NCBI RefSeq assembly: GCF_009757775.1
Contig: NZ_RHLK01000023.1
Span: forward strand, 1 to 46,893
Source: Paenibacillus lutrae
GTDB lineage: Bacteria > Bacillota > Bacilli > Paenibacillales > NBRC-103111
Direction: 5' to 3'
Length of the DNA stretch: 46,893 nt
The number at the start of each line of letters is the position of its first letter. Position 1 is the stretch's first letter. Both the position numbers and the translations under genes were made by a program. Of the stretch, positions 25,575 through 33,526 are shown piece by piece. The notes under the pieces were generated by a model. That model saw only the letters and a program-made list of their open reading frames with translations. It was not told where the DNA came from and did not search any database.

Positions 25575-25826
25575 TTATCTCGGCATTTCGTTGTTGCTTT
25601 CGACTTTGGAGCTGAATTCACATTTTTCACGGGAGTATACGGTTGAACCGTTCTGGATGCTGGAGCGGATTTTCACTTGCTCCTTGTTGTATTTTTCAAT
25701 GTAGCCGCATCCGATTTGGACGTACACGTCATTGCCATCCATTCCCCAAATATACACTTCACTTCGAGTTAATGCAGCAGCAAACAATTCAATATCGGTT
25801 TCCAGTAGTCTCGTTCCATAAATCAT
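25575..25826 (-). CDS. Hypothetical protein, 83 residues
   Basis: No family was recognised. The protein begins MIYGTRLLETDIELFAAALT and has a beta-like middle (YIWGMDGNDVYVQIGCGYIE) and a Lys/Ser/Glu-rich tail. A weak AGGATG precedes the ATG at 25826. The main argument that it is real is the hairpin terminator about 65 bases downstream on the same strand, which no other gene explains. Confidence 0.45.
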   Translation of the reverse strand: MIYGTRLLETDIELFAAALTRSEVYIWGMDGNDVYVQIGCGYIEKYNKEQVKIRSSIQNGSTVYSREKCEFSSKVESNNEMPR

Positions 25827-25947
25827 CTCATCCTACACCCCAACTTCTTAGTCAGTCCTATTAGTAATGGTTCTATGTATATAGACAGTGCCATTAGATG
25901 ATTTATCACATCTCTGTGTAAAGTTTTTTCGGGCATTCGAGTTTCTT

Positions 25948-25976
25948 TTGTCAAAAAACACAGGATTCGCTACAAT
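25948..25976 (+). promoter_or_regulatory. Sigma-A-type promoter of the DUF3900 gene
   Basis: TTGTCA (25948-25953) and TACAAT (25971-25976) are each 5/6 matches at the ideal 17-base spacing, 45 bases before the gene start. Confidence 0.75.
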
Positions 25977-26021
25977 CAATAGAGGTTAGACAACAGGTTA
26001 ACGAATAAAGGGGACTTTTAC

Positions 26022-27083
26022 ATGAATTTTGATGTGCAATACATCTCATTTTTTGTCATAAAGGACGACGGGACAGGCAAAGCCTACCGTCATTTCCAGA
26101 CGCTGGACGGCTATGCTTATGAAGGCAGTTCGCTGGAACAATTCCTGGGGGGAGAATTCGCCAGACTCGCCAAACGCAAGGTGGAGCGCAATCCGCAATC
26201 CGAACAGGTACCGACCAAAATCGGGCGTTTCATTACAGAGCCGGGCTGCGGACTGGAGACGAATCCGAATTATAATATGTTTGCCAGGCTGAGAGCGGCT
26301 ACGAACCGGGATGATTTCTTCAAGGAAAGCGATGAAGTGGCCAGAGCTTATATTCAGACGAGTTCCGTGCGGACAGGAGCTTTAATTATTGCGAGCGCGA
26401 AGCTGCCGCAGTATTTTGACGAGCCGTTTGTCTTTGTCATGAAATGTGATTTCGAGCCCAAAATTGCAAGGATTACGGATGAGTCAAGCCTGCTGCATGA
26501 GGTGGAAATGGCTGTGAACGCGAAGAATATGAAGGCGATCCAGTATCCGTATATGCCGGAAGCGGGGATGCTGGAAGAATGGGAGCTTAAGATTCATCAG
26601 CCTTCTCATGCCAAATATTTTGAGGATCTGCTTAAATTCGTTGAATACGAGAAATCCATGCCCGAACTGCTTAATCATCAGGTATACAACATGGTTCAGC
26701 AGCACATTGAAGAAACGCTCGTAGCCCAGCCGGAGCTCAGGGAGACGGAGGAGCGTGATCTGGAGCTGTGGGCAGCGAGTGACAAACGCGAGCTTCAGGA
26801 GAAGTGGACGCCGGAACTTGTGATGGAAGCAGCCAATCATCTGGTCGACCAGCAGCCGGATCTGGGGATGGCATTCAAGCTGGATCACCTGGCCGTCAAG
26901 GGCAAGCTCGCGGACTACGGGCGCAAAGTACATTTTGCCAAATTCGGAGATCAATATGTAGTCTTGTTAAGCGGAAGCTCCCTGCACTTCGAAAAAGGTG
27001 TATCTCCTATTGAATTGCTTCAACCGGAAGATTTGCATTCTGTACTGGCTAAGCTGGAGCAGCTGGCAGCTGAGGGAGATTAA
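26022..27083 (+). CDS. DUF3900-type protein of unknown function
   Basis: A 353-residue soluble protein that looks like the DUF3900 family of Bacillus-type bacteria. That call comes from the N-terminus FDVQYISFFVIKDD and the overall length. It also resembles nucleoid-associated protein (NdpA-like) layouts, with an N-terminal mixed domain (FIKDE-like core, ALIIASAKLPQYFDEPFVFVMKCDF) and a helical C-terminal half (KWTPELVMEAANHLVDQQ). No signal peptide or membrane helix. The ATG at 26022 follows AAAGGGGAC, with a good promoter upstream. Function unknown. Confidence 0.65.
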   Translation: MNFDVQYISFFVIKDDGTGKAYRHFQTLDGYAYEGSSLEQFLGGEFARLAKRKVERNPQSEQVPTKIGRFITEPGCGLETNPNYNMFARLRAATNRDDFFKESDEVARAYIQTSSVRTGALIIASAKLPQYFDEPFVFVMKCDFEPKIARITDESSLLHEVEMAVNAKNMKAIQYPYMPEAGMLEEWELKIHQPSHAKYFEDLLKFVEYEKSMPELLNHQVYNMVQQHIEETLVAQPELRETEERDLELWAASDKRELQEKWTPELVMEAANHLVDQQPDLGMAFKLDHLAVKGKLADYGRKVHFAKFGDQYVVLLSGSSLHFEKGVSPIELLQPEDLHSVLAKLEQLAAEGD

Positions 27084-27171
27084 ATCCGGCCCTTTAAAGC
27101 AAGGGGGATTCTAGATAGGGGAAGCTGATGATACAATTAGATAAACCCTTTATTTAGGAGATGGATGAACC

Positions 27172-27549
27172 ATGGGCTTGCTGGATGCTTTATTAGGAAA
27201 TGCAACGGAATTAACGCCGGATAAGCTGCAAAAGGAGCTCGAACCGTTTCTGCTGGCGAATGAACGAGTGGAGCGGGCATATAAAGTTATCCGGGACGGA
27301 TTTGTGTTTACGAACAAGCGGCTAATTTTAATTGATAAACAGGGAGTGACGGGATCGAAGGTCGAATACCAATCCATTCCTTACAGAAGCATTATCCGTT
27401 TCGCCAAAGAAAGCGCGGGTACTTTTGATCTGGACGCCGAGCTTAAAATTTGGCTGACAGGAAGCGCGGAACCGATCGTCAAAAAGTTTAATAAAAGCGC
27501 GAACATCAATGAAGTGTATTTCGTTCTAAGTCAGCATATTCTGGGTTAA
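27172..27549 (+). CDS. Bacterial PH-domain (bPH) protein
   Basis: A 125-residue soluble protein with the bacterial pleckstrin-homology pattern: the VIRDGFVFTNKRLILIDKQG strand pair, then YQSIPYRSIIRFAKESAG and FDLDAELKIWLTG. The domain forms oligomeric rings in characterised members, with unclear cellular roles. The ATG at 27172 follows TTAGGAGATGGATGAACC. It lies 88 bases after the DUF3900 gene, probably as one unit. Confidence 0.85.
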   Translation: MGLLDALLGNATELTPDKLQKELEPFLLANERVERAYKVIRDGFVFTNKRLILIDKQGVTGSKVEYQSIPYRSIIRFAKESAGTFDLDAELKIWLTGSAEPIVKKFNKSANINEVYFVLSQHILG

Positions 27550-27603
27550 GTTAGAATCGGCATTCCTTTTATAAATTCTTGAGGTAACAACACTTGAGTT
27601 AAC

Positions 27604-27648
27604 AACAAAAGAAGCCGCGCGCCAATGGCGTGCAGGCTTCTTTTGCCT
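27604..27648. terminator. Bidirectional terminator after the PH-domain gene
   Basis: CAAAAGAAGCC and GGCTTCTTTTG form a perfect stem, extended inward by GC pairs. It lies between the rightward PH gene and the leftward 43-residue gene and can end both. Confidence 0.85.
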
Positions 27649-27682
27649 TGTGAAGAAGCGAATCATGCTGGCTGGAATCAGT

Positions 27683-27814
27683 TTATTCCCCGCAAACGTT
27701 CTCTGGCTTTGGCTCCGGGCCTTTGCTATCCGACAATTTGTCGCCGAACTGGTCCAGTCGGCCGGGCTGACTGGCTGGACCGCGATTTTTGGGCTTACTG
27801 TTTCTTCCTGACAT
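27683..27814 (-). CDS. Small hydrophilic protein, 43 residues
   Basis: A short minus-strand frame from ATG 27814 to TAA at 27683 has an excellent ribosome binding site (GGAGGTG, seven bases before the start) and its own downstream terminator. The peptide begins MSGRNSKPKNRGPASQPGRL, continues DQFGDKLSDSKGPEPKPENV and ends CGE. It is rich in Gly, Pro, Lys, Asp and Ser, without hydrophobic segments. Composition and size recall minor small acid-soluble spore proteins (SspL/SspN/SspP types), but no family match is claimed. A longer overlapping frame in the same region has no such signals. Confidence 0.7.
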   Translation of the reverse strand: MSGRNSKPKNRGPASQPGRLDQFGDKLSDSKGPEPKPENVCGE

Positions 27815-27995
27815 AGCATCCACCTCCGATATTAGTTTGCTTGAGTGCGGTCAAATTCATACCATAGCCGTTCAGTCGGCCGGATTGATGGATCATCCAT
27901 TATATGTACATGTGCAGCCGATTTTTATTCGACTGGATTTGATGGACTGCGCTCTTATATTCTTGCAGAAAATGTTTGTGAGTGTAAAATCTTTA

Positions 27996-28031
27996 TATAC
28001 AAAATGTATAGTTGTTGATACAATATGTATC
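27996..28031 (+). promoter_or_regulatory. Two tandem palindromes, probable operator
   Basis: TATACA-AAA-TGTATA (27996-28010) and GATACA-ATA-TGTATC (28017-28031) are perfect inverted repeats of the same form, with centres 21 bases apart, two helical turns. They lie about 50 bases before the start of the TPR/L,D-transpeptidase gene. This is the geometry of a site for two cooperating repressor dimers. The regulator is not identified. Confidence 0.65.
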
Positions 28032-28079
28032 GAAAGAGTTTTGGAAAAATATCGCAGGTAGGTAGACAGGAGGTCGGGA

Positions 28080-29795
28080 ATGGGAGGATCGGAGAAACGA
28101 TTTTCGCATCCTTTGGAACCGCAGCTTGTGCGCTTGAATAAAAACTTGCTCATCAGCAAGGGAGATCCGCAGTATTTCGATAAAGTCATCCGCTATGCGG
28201 ACAAGACCTCTCCGGAAGCCCATTTCAAAATGGGCGAGCGTGCCCGTGAACAGGGTAATACCAGCCGGGCGATGTTTCATTATCAGGAAGTAATGAAAAC
28301 CTCTCCGTCACCGTATTACTACGAAGCCAACAGAGCGCTTCGCGATCTGGCGCTTCAGGAGCAAGCAGATTTGGAGGAGGCCAGAACGGAACTGGAAGTG
28401 GTGACCAGAGGCAAGTTCAACCGGTTCCTGCGGATGTTTTTGTATGCGCTTATTCTTATTAATCTCATTCTGCTGGCAGCTCTGCTGGGCAGTGCGGGGG
28501 AGGACAGCTCTGTTGCGGCATCGGCCCCAGCCTCTGCGGCTGCTTCCTCACTTGCCGCAGGCAGTGATTCCGGCAAACCCGCTCAAGAAACAGGAAGCAG
28601 CTTCTCCACAGAAGCTGCTTCTGTGCGTGGTGATGCCTCTATGCCGGCGCCCGATAAGGATATACCTTATGTCATGTATTTTCCGGCGGGTGCTGGTGCG
28701 GAGTGGATCGAGTCCGAGCTGCTGCGTGAAATGAACCGGCTTGTACAAGAGAATTCTCGCCAGAACCGTGTACTATACGGGTTTCATGCAGATGGTAAGC
28801 AATCCGGCAGTGCAGTTACACAAGGGTTGTCAGGCGGACAAGTTATCGGCGAAGAGTTGGGACCGAGGCAAGCTTATCCGCTAAGCAGCCTGGCAAACCC
28901 TGAGAATGCATTCGTTGCTGCTGAATATGTACCGCAGCTTCGTTCATCCATTCAGATTTCTTACATAGGTGAAGGAGTTCCGCAGGCGCAGGCACTTACG
29001 GTGGCAGGTGCTCAGATTATCCGGACCGCTTTGCAAGCTTATGCTGCAGACCATGGCGGCACTTATCCGGCATCTCTTGATTTGCTATTACGAAGCTACC
29101 CGGATAATTATTTAAGCTTTCTGCCAAAAGAAGTCTTGACGGGCTCGAATCGCGTAAGCCCTTATTATGACGGCGGAGGCGGATGGGTGTACACACCTGC
29201 CGCTGATGATCCAGGTTCGGCGCTGCGCCCGAACCTGCCGGCTGCCGCTCTGGCGGTCGCCCAGCCCGTCAGAGCAGCGCTATCCGCACCGGCGAACGTT
29301 CCGCTGGAGCCGGTGCAGGTGTACGTAAGCAAGCGGGAGCGCCGCTTGCTGCTGCAAGCCGGCAGTGGGACGGTACTAACGTCCCGCGCGGGAATCGGCC
29401 GCCCGGAGTCTCCGACGCCAGGCGGCACGTACACGGTGCTGGAGCGGGTACTCGCTCCGGCGGGCAGGGCGCCGGGAGTGTACGGCGCCGCGGCTCTCGG
29501 GCTCGGCAGCATCGCGGTGCACGGCACGGCGGACGCTGCCTCCGTGGGCGCCGCCCGCTCACTTGGCTGCGTCCGTGTGGACGACGCCGAGATGCTGGCG
29601 CTCTTCGCCCTCGTGCCGAAGGGAGCCGCCGTGCACGTGGTCGCCTCGCTGGACGAGCCCGGCGGGCCGGCCTTGAAGCGGCCGGTCTCCGGGCACGGAG
29701 GCGAGCTTGCGGCCGCTGCGGCTGCTCTGGGGCCTGCTCAGCTCCCTCCGGTGAAGGAGCAGGCCCCAGGCAAAGTTTTTCACTGGCTGGGTTAG
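28080..29795 (+). CDS. Membrane-anchored L,D-transpeptidase (YkuD) with N-terminal TPR-like region
   Basis: A 571-residue fusion. Residues 25-110 form a helical TPR-like region (YFDKVIRYADKTSPEAHFKMGERAREQGNTS), presumably cytoplasmic, followed by one membrane helix at about 117-137. A long extracytoplasmic linker and central domain come next. The C-terminal YkuD domain (about 415-525) has the catalytic motif: His481 in VHGT and Cys497 in SLGCVRVDD, 16 residues apart. YkuD enzymes make 3-3 crosslinks in peptidoglycan or attach proteins to it. The DNA encoding the last 200 residues is much richer in G+C than the start. ATG 28080 follows AGGAGGTC. A double palindrome sits upstream. Confidence 0.8.
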   Translation: MGGSEKRFSHPLEPQLVRLNKNLLISKGDPQYFDKVIRYADKTSPEAHFKMGERAREQGNTSRAMFHYQEVMKTSPSPYYYEANRALRDLALQEQADLEEARTELEVVTRGKFNRFLRMFLYALILINLILLAALLGSAGEDSSVAASAPASAAASSLAAGSDSGKPAQETGSSFSTEAASVRGDASMPAPDKDIPYVMYFPAGAGAEWIESELLREMNRLVQENSRQNRVLYGFHADGKQSGSAVTQGLSGGQVIGEELGPRQAYPLSSLANPENAFVAAEYVPQLRSSIQISYIGEGVPQAQALTVAGAQIIRTALQAYAADHGGTYPASLDLLLRSYPDNYLSFLPKEVLTGSNRVSPYYDGGGGWVYTPAADDPGSALRPNLPAAALAVAQPVRAALSAPANVPLEPVQVYVSKRERRLLLQAGSGTVLTSRAGIGRPESPTPGGTYTVLERVLAPAGRAPGVYGAAALGLGSIAVHGTADAASVGAARSLGCVRVDDAEMLALFALVPKGAAVHVVASLDEPGGPALKRPVSGHGGELAAAAAALGPAQLPPVKEQAPGKVFHWLG

Positions 29796-30179
29796 CGTAC
29801 ACTCACGCATGCCTGACAACACCTGGTCAGCGGCGGGAGGCAAACGCTAGTAAGGAATTGCTGAATGAAAGAGACAGAGACTGTGCAGGAAAAGGAGCAA
29901 GTTTACACACCGCTTCCTTTTCTGCACTTTTTATGGAGCAAATTTATGATAAAGCTGATTGGAATGAACAGATTGTTCTCCAAATTGATCTCTGATGGGT
30001 GTGGGATACTTTCCAATAATACAAGGTCACTGTGGACTCCTGCTGGCCGTATTTGTAACTATCTTTTGTTTTTAACCGGCAAATCCACTAAAATACAAAG
30101 AGTTCCTATTTCTATACTGAAATTCCAAGCACAAACAGCAGATCTTTGTATGTCCAGCACGTATTATTGGAGGTCACCT
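29796..30179 (+). other. Long leader region of the IF-3-like gene
   Basis: A 384-base gap. An open frame extends upstream from the IF-3-like gene to 29865, but its translation is unlike IF-3 and lacks a start signal, so it is regarded as non-coding. A promoter candidate is listed at 30066-30094. No clear terminator for the L,D-transpeptidase gene was found. Confidence 0.5.
30066..30094 (+). promoter_or_regulatory. Candidate promoter of the IF-3-like gene
   Basis: TTGTTT (30066-30071) and TAAAAT (30089-30094, 5/6) are spaced by 17 bases, placing a start point about 80 bases before the ATG. Confidence 0.5.
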
Positions 30180-30671
30180 ATGATTACAAATGAAAAAATC
30201 AAAGCCGCTGAGGTTCTGCTAACCGGATTAAACGGAGAAGAGCTCGGGATTGTATCACGAGAAGAAGCGCTGCAGGCTGCTAAAGAAGCAAAAGCGGATT
30301 TAGTTTGTACCTCGCTAATGTCGAGTCCACCCCCTTGCCAGCTTGTTGCCCGCGGAATGGCTAAACAAACGGCACAGAAGGAAAAGCAAGCTCAGCGTCA
30401 GGGCGGGGCACCCCTCAAGGTAAAAGAACTTCGTCTGACTGTAAATATCGAGGACCACGATTACGAAACGAAGCAAAGGCAGGCGGAGAAACTGCTGATT
30501 TCGGGTAACGCTGTACAGCTGGTGGTCCGTATTCAAGGGAAAGAAGGACCGAAAGCTAAAGCTTTACTGGAGCGTTTGCTTAAAGATTTGGCAGCTGCAG
30601 GCACTAAAGAAACAGGGATTCAGGTGAGCGGCAAACAGGCTGCGGTTAAAATTAATCCGATACGAACATGA
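30180..30671 (+). CDS. Translation initiation factor IF-3-like protein (probable paralogue)
   Basis: A 163-residue protein with the layout of IF-3. The N-terminal domain has ITNEKIKAAEVLLTGLNGEELGI and the signature region DLVCTSLMSSPPPCQL. A charged linker KQTAQKEKQAQRQGG follows, then a C-terminal domain VKELRLTVNIEDHDYETKQRQAEKLL. IF-3 binds the 30S subunit and checks start codons. Several positions usually strict in IF-3 are changed: PNAKPPVCRI is replaced by SSPPPCQL, and the ending is KINPIRT. The rpmI-rplT genes that normally follow infC are absent. This suggests a second, diverged copy. ATG 30180 follows TTGGAGGTCACCT. Confidence 0.75.
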   Translation: MITNEKIKAAEVLLTGLNGEELGIVSREEALQAAKEAKADLVCTSLMSSPPPCQLVARGMAKQTAQKEKQAQRQGGAPLKVKELRLTVNIEDHDYETKQRQAEKLLISGNAVQLVVRIQGKEGPKAKALLERLLKDLAAAGTKETGIQVSGKQAAVKINPIRT

Positions 30672-30686
30672 TTCAATACAATTTCT

Positions 30687-31922
30687 GTGTGGATGGTTCA
30701 AGAAAGTAATCTTAGCCGGGGGGTGACGATTCTGAAGAAACGTATAAGGATATCCTTGGTCATACTATTCATTTTTATAGGGGGCATAATTTATGTTCTG
30801 AAGGATTCTGTTCCCCCATCCTCAAACATGACCAAGAATGACAGGGAAGAAATGCCAGTGTATGAAAGTGAAGATATGGTTAAGAAAAACGATATTAAAT
30901 CTGAAGCAGCCCCGGCTGGTTCCGTACAAAATTACCCGATAAAAAACAATGAATTTGTCTCCACATTTATTACAGCAAGTTATATTAATAATACATTAAT
31001 TGCTTTTGAATATGATCAAAGTGAGGAGGCACAAAGTTCAATCGGAGTAATGAATAGAGGGGAAGAAACGTTCAATAAAATTTACGATGCCCCTAATAAA
31101 AAAATCATTAATTCACTGGTTGGGGTCAAAGATAATCTTTACTGGGTCGAATATAATAGAAGTAACGAAAAGAAAAAGGAATGGGAAATCAAAACCTTAC
31201 ATTTGGATACTAAACAAGTTAAAGTCGTGGATCAAGGATACCTTGATCTTGAACTCCAGCCTCCTGTCTTAAGAATGGAAGATAACATGGTTACATGGAT
31301 TAAAAAAACAATTGAGGACAAAATCATTACAAGCAGTTTAGTCGTATTTGATCCCATTAAGGGAAAGATGGATACCATTGCTTCAGAACAACTAAACGAT
31401 CAATCGGATAAACGAGATGGAATATTCATGGTGCTCCAACGCCCTGTAAAAGAAGGAATTCTGGTGCAGCAAACGTCCTTCAATAAAGAATCAGCATCGG
31501 CAGACGATAAACAAATTGAGATTGTCTTCTATCCGTATGATCTTAGTCAAAAGTCCAAAATATTAAAAGAAGGAACAGGCGTTGTAGATTTTACGGCGGA
31601 TGATAAGTGGTTTGTTTGGACAGAAATAGGGAAATTATACGTAGCAGATAAAAATAGCGGAGAAATCAAACATTTCATTGAGGCGCAGGACAAGGATCTT
31701 ACGTTAGACACCCCTTTTATACGCGGGAACAAACTTTATTATAGATATTCTATGTACCAAATTTTTTCTTTAGATCTTGAGAGTGGTAAAGTACTGGAAA
31801 TATCAAGTCATCAATTAACTACTTCCAAATTGTTTAATAGCGAGAATTACCTTGGTTTCTCCGTGATGGATCCTCTGAAACATGAAGGTGAAGCTCAATT
31901 AAATGTAATTGAATTGAATTAG
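30687..31922 (+). CDS. Membrane-anchored hypothetical protein with beta-propeller-like repeats
   Basis: A 411-residue protein with one N-terminal membrane helix (about 22-38; ISLVILFIFIGGIIYVL), a polar linker, and a large extracytoplasmic domain. Its repeated strand patterns (NLYWVEYNR, NMVTWIKKT, KWFVWTEIGKLYVAD, KLYYRYSMYQIFSLDLESG) suggest a WD40-like or TolB-like propeller. The start is uncertain: GTG 30687, ATG 30693 and GTG 30723 are all in frame, and none has an ideal ribosome binding site. The DNA is more AT-rich than its neighbours, perhaps a sign of transfer. No family or function is recognised. Confidence 0.7.
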   Translation: MWMVQESNLSRGVTILKKRIRISLVILFIFIGGIIYVLKDSVPPSSNMTKNDREEMPVYESEDMVKKNDIKSEAAPAGSVQNYPIKNNEFVSTFITASYINNTLIAFEYDQSEEAQSSIGVMNRGEETFNKIYDAPNKKIINSLVGVKDNLYWVEYNRSNEKKKEWEIKTLHLDTKQVKVVDQGYLDLELQPPVLRMEDNMVTWIKKTIEDKIITSSLVVFDPIKGKMDTIASEQLNDQSDKRDGIFMVLQRPVKEGILVQQTSFNKESASADDKQIEIVFYPYDLSQKSKILKEGTGVVDFTADDKWFVWTEIGKLYVADKNSGEIKHFIEAQDKDLTLDTPFIRGNKLYYRYSMYQIFSLDLESGKVLEISSHQLTTSKLFNSENYLGFSVMDPLKHEGEAQLNVIELN

Positions 31923-31940
31923 CTGTAATCGAATAGAAAG

Positions 31941-32007
31941 GAAGAGCGGGCGTAGATGGAGGATCTAGGATCTAGGATCATCCTCTCTTAGTCCCGCTCT
32001 TTTTTTG
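31941..32007 (+). terminator. Terminator of the propeller-like gene
   Basis: AGAGCGGG (31943-31950) and CCCGCTCT (31993-32000) form the base of a long hairpin with inner AGGAT/ATCCT pairing, followed by seven or more T. The loop contains a short direct repeat ATCTAGG-ATCTAGG. Confidence 0.85.
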
Positions 32008-32129
32008 AAGTAATTACATGTGATGGATTCTGTGATGGATTCTATACTTACCTTACGCTTGTAGTTTCCTTTTGGTCCTCATGAGCAGCAAGGGACAACA
32101 ACCAGCTGCCTGCAAAGCCCATGGAAACG

Positions 32130-32164
32130 AAAAAAGAGCCGTCGCAGTAAGGATGCGGGCTCTT
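32130..32164 (-). terminator. Terminator of the M29 aminopeptidase gene
   Basis: On the minus strand AAGAGCC and GGCTCTT pair around a 20-base loop, followed by six T. It lies 18 bases beyond the aminopeptidase stop. Confidence 0.75.
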
Positions 32165-32181
32165 GTGAAACAGGGTGAAGT

Positions 32182-33297
32182 CTATTTCAAATTCTCCGGA
32201 TTCAGACATTGCAGTTCTGGAAGAACAAAAATGCCGTCTTTACGGATCAGAACATCGTCAAACCAGATTTCGCCGCCGCCGTATTCAGGACGCTGAATCA
32301 GCACGATATCCCAGTGAACGGAAGAACGGTTGCTGTTGTCGGCAATTTCATAGGCCTGGCCGGGGGTGAAGTGGATGGAACCGTCGATTTTCTCATCGAA
32401 TAACGTATCCTTCATCGGATGCTGGATATAAGGATTCACGCCGATGGCAAATTCGCCGATATAACGTGCGCCTTCATCCGTATCGAGAATGTCATTCATA
32501 CGCGCGGTATTGTTGCTTGTCGCCTCCACAATTTTGCCGTTCTCCAGCTTCAGGACTACATTCTCAAATGAAGTACCCGAGTAAACGGTTGGCGTATTGT
32601 AAGAGATAACTCCGTTAACGGAATTGAGAACGGGAGCTGTGTAAACTTCTCCATCGGGAATATTGCGTTTGCCGCAGCATTTGATTGCAGGAATGTCCTT
32701 GATTGAGAAAGTCAAATCTGTACCTGGGGATACAAGACGGACCTTGTCTGTACGGTTCATCAGCTCGACCAGGGGTTCCATCGCTTCTTCCATTTTGCTG
32801 TAGTCCAGATTGCAGACTTGGAAGTAGAAATCTTCGAAGGCTTCCGTGCTTGTATTGGCAAGCTGAGCCATCGATCCGTTCGGGTAACGCATCACAACCC
32901 ATTTGGTATGGTTAACACGCTGATTGGTTACAGGTCTGGAATAGACGCTCATATAGAGCTTGAGACGGTCTTCGGGCACATCAGCAGTTTCGGTCACGTT
33001 ATCTCCGCCTCTGACAGCGACATACGCCTGCATTTCTTTCATGCGGTTAAGCTCCAGCTCGGCTTTCTTCTCCAGTGTCTGGCGCGTAGCTCCGAGCATC
33101 ATGCTGCGGTTAATGGCCGGATCGCGCAGCTCGATAATCGGATTGCCCCCAACTGCGTATACTTCTTCAATAAAGCATTTCGCAAGCTCGGGATCTTTAA
33201 TTCCAATGAGTTCGATCAAAATATTTTCGCCCGCTTTCAGTTCAACCGAGTAGCGGATAATATTGCGTGCAAATGTAACCATTCGTGGATCTCTCAT
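32182..33297 (-). CDS. M29-family aminopeptidase
   Basis: A cytoplasmic metallo-aminopeptidase of the AmpS/PepS (thermophilic aminopeptidase T) family that trims N-terminal residues from peptides. Family blocks are the N-terminal MVTFARNIIRYSVELKAGENILIEL, the central LVSPGTDLTF and GEVYTAP, and the metal-site region ARYIGEFAIGVNPYIQHPMKDTLFDEKIDGSIHFTPG with the later SSVHWDIV. The frame is open to 33345, but AAGGAG points to ATG 33297, giving 371 residues as usual. It is monocistronic with its own terminator. Confidence 0.88.
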   Translation of the reverse strand: MRDPRMVTFARNIIRYSVELKAGENILIELIGIKDPELAKCFIEEVYAVGGNPIIELRDPAINRSMMLGATRQTLEKKAELELNRMKEMQAYVAVRGGDNVTETADVPEDRLKLYMSVYSRPVTNQRVNHTKWVVMRYPNGSMAQLANTSTEAFEDFYFQVCNLDYSKMEEAMEPLVELMNRTDKVRLVSPGTDLTFSIKDIPAIKCCGKRNIPDGEVYTAPVLNSVNGVISYNTPTVYSGTSFENVVLKLENGKIVEATSNNTARMNDILDTDEGARYIGEFAIGVNPYIQHPMKDTLFDEKIDGSIHFTPGQAYEIADNSNRSSVHWDIVLIQRPEYGGGEIWFDDVLIRKDGIFVLPELQCLNPENLK

Positions 33298-33526
33298 GTA
33301 CAGGAACTCCTTATTAGTTGGGATAAGCACTGCATTCGCGGTCATGCTTCACATCTATTATAGTACATTTGGTACAGATGATGAAGCTTCGTTCCGGTTG
33401 TAGAGTGCCTCTTGGAATAATTATTCTACCATTGGTCGAAAAAATCCTTTTTCCTAATTGAATATCATTTATGTGTCCTTCTCTTCACTTCGGGGTAAAA
33501 TGAAAAAAAGAAAAGGAGGCGGTCTG

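Noticed and set aside
27789-28061. 90-codon frame before the L,D-transpeptidase gene
   Set aside because: No ribosome binding site, unlikely composition, and it overlaps the double palindrome and the divergent small gene.
29865-30179. N-terminal extension of the IF-3-like gene
   Set aside because: The added residues are unlike IF-3, the start lacks a ribosome binding site, and an ideal site lies before ATG 30180.
33415-33426. Palindrome GAATAATTATTC as a Fur/PerR-type operator
   Set aside because: It does not fit the 7-1-7 consensus well enough and short AT palindromes are common by chance.
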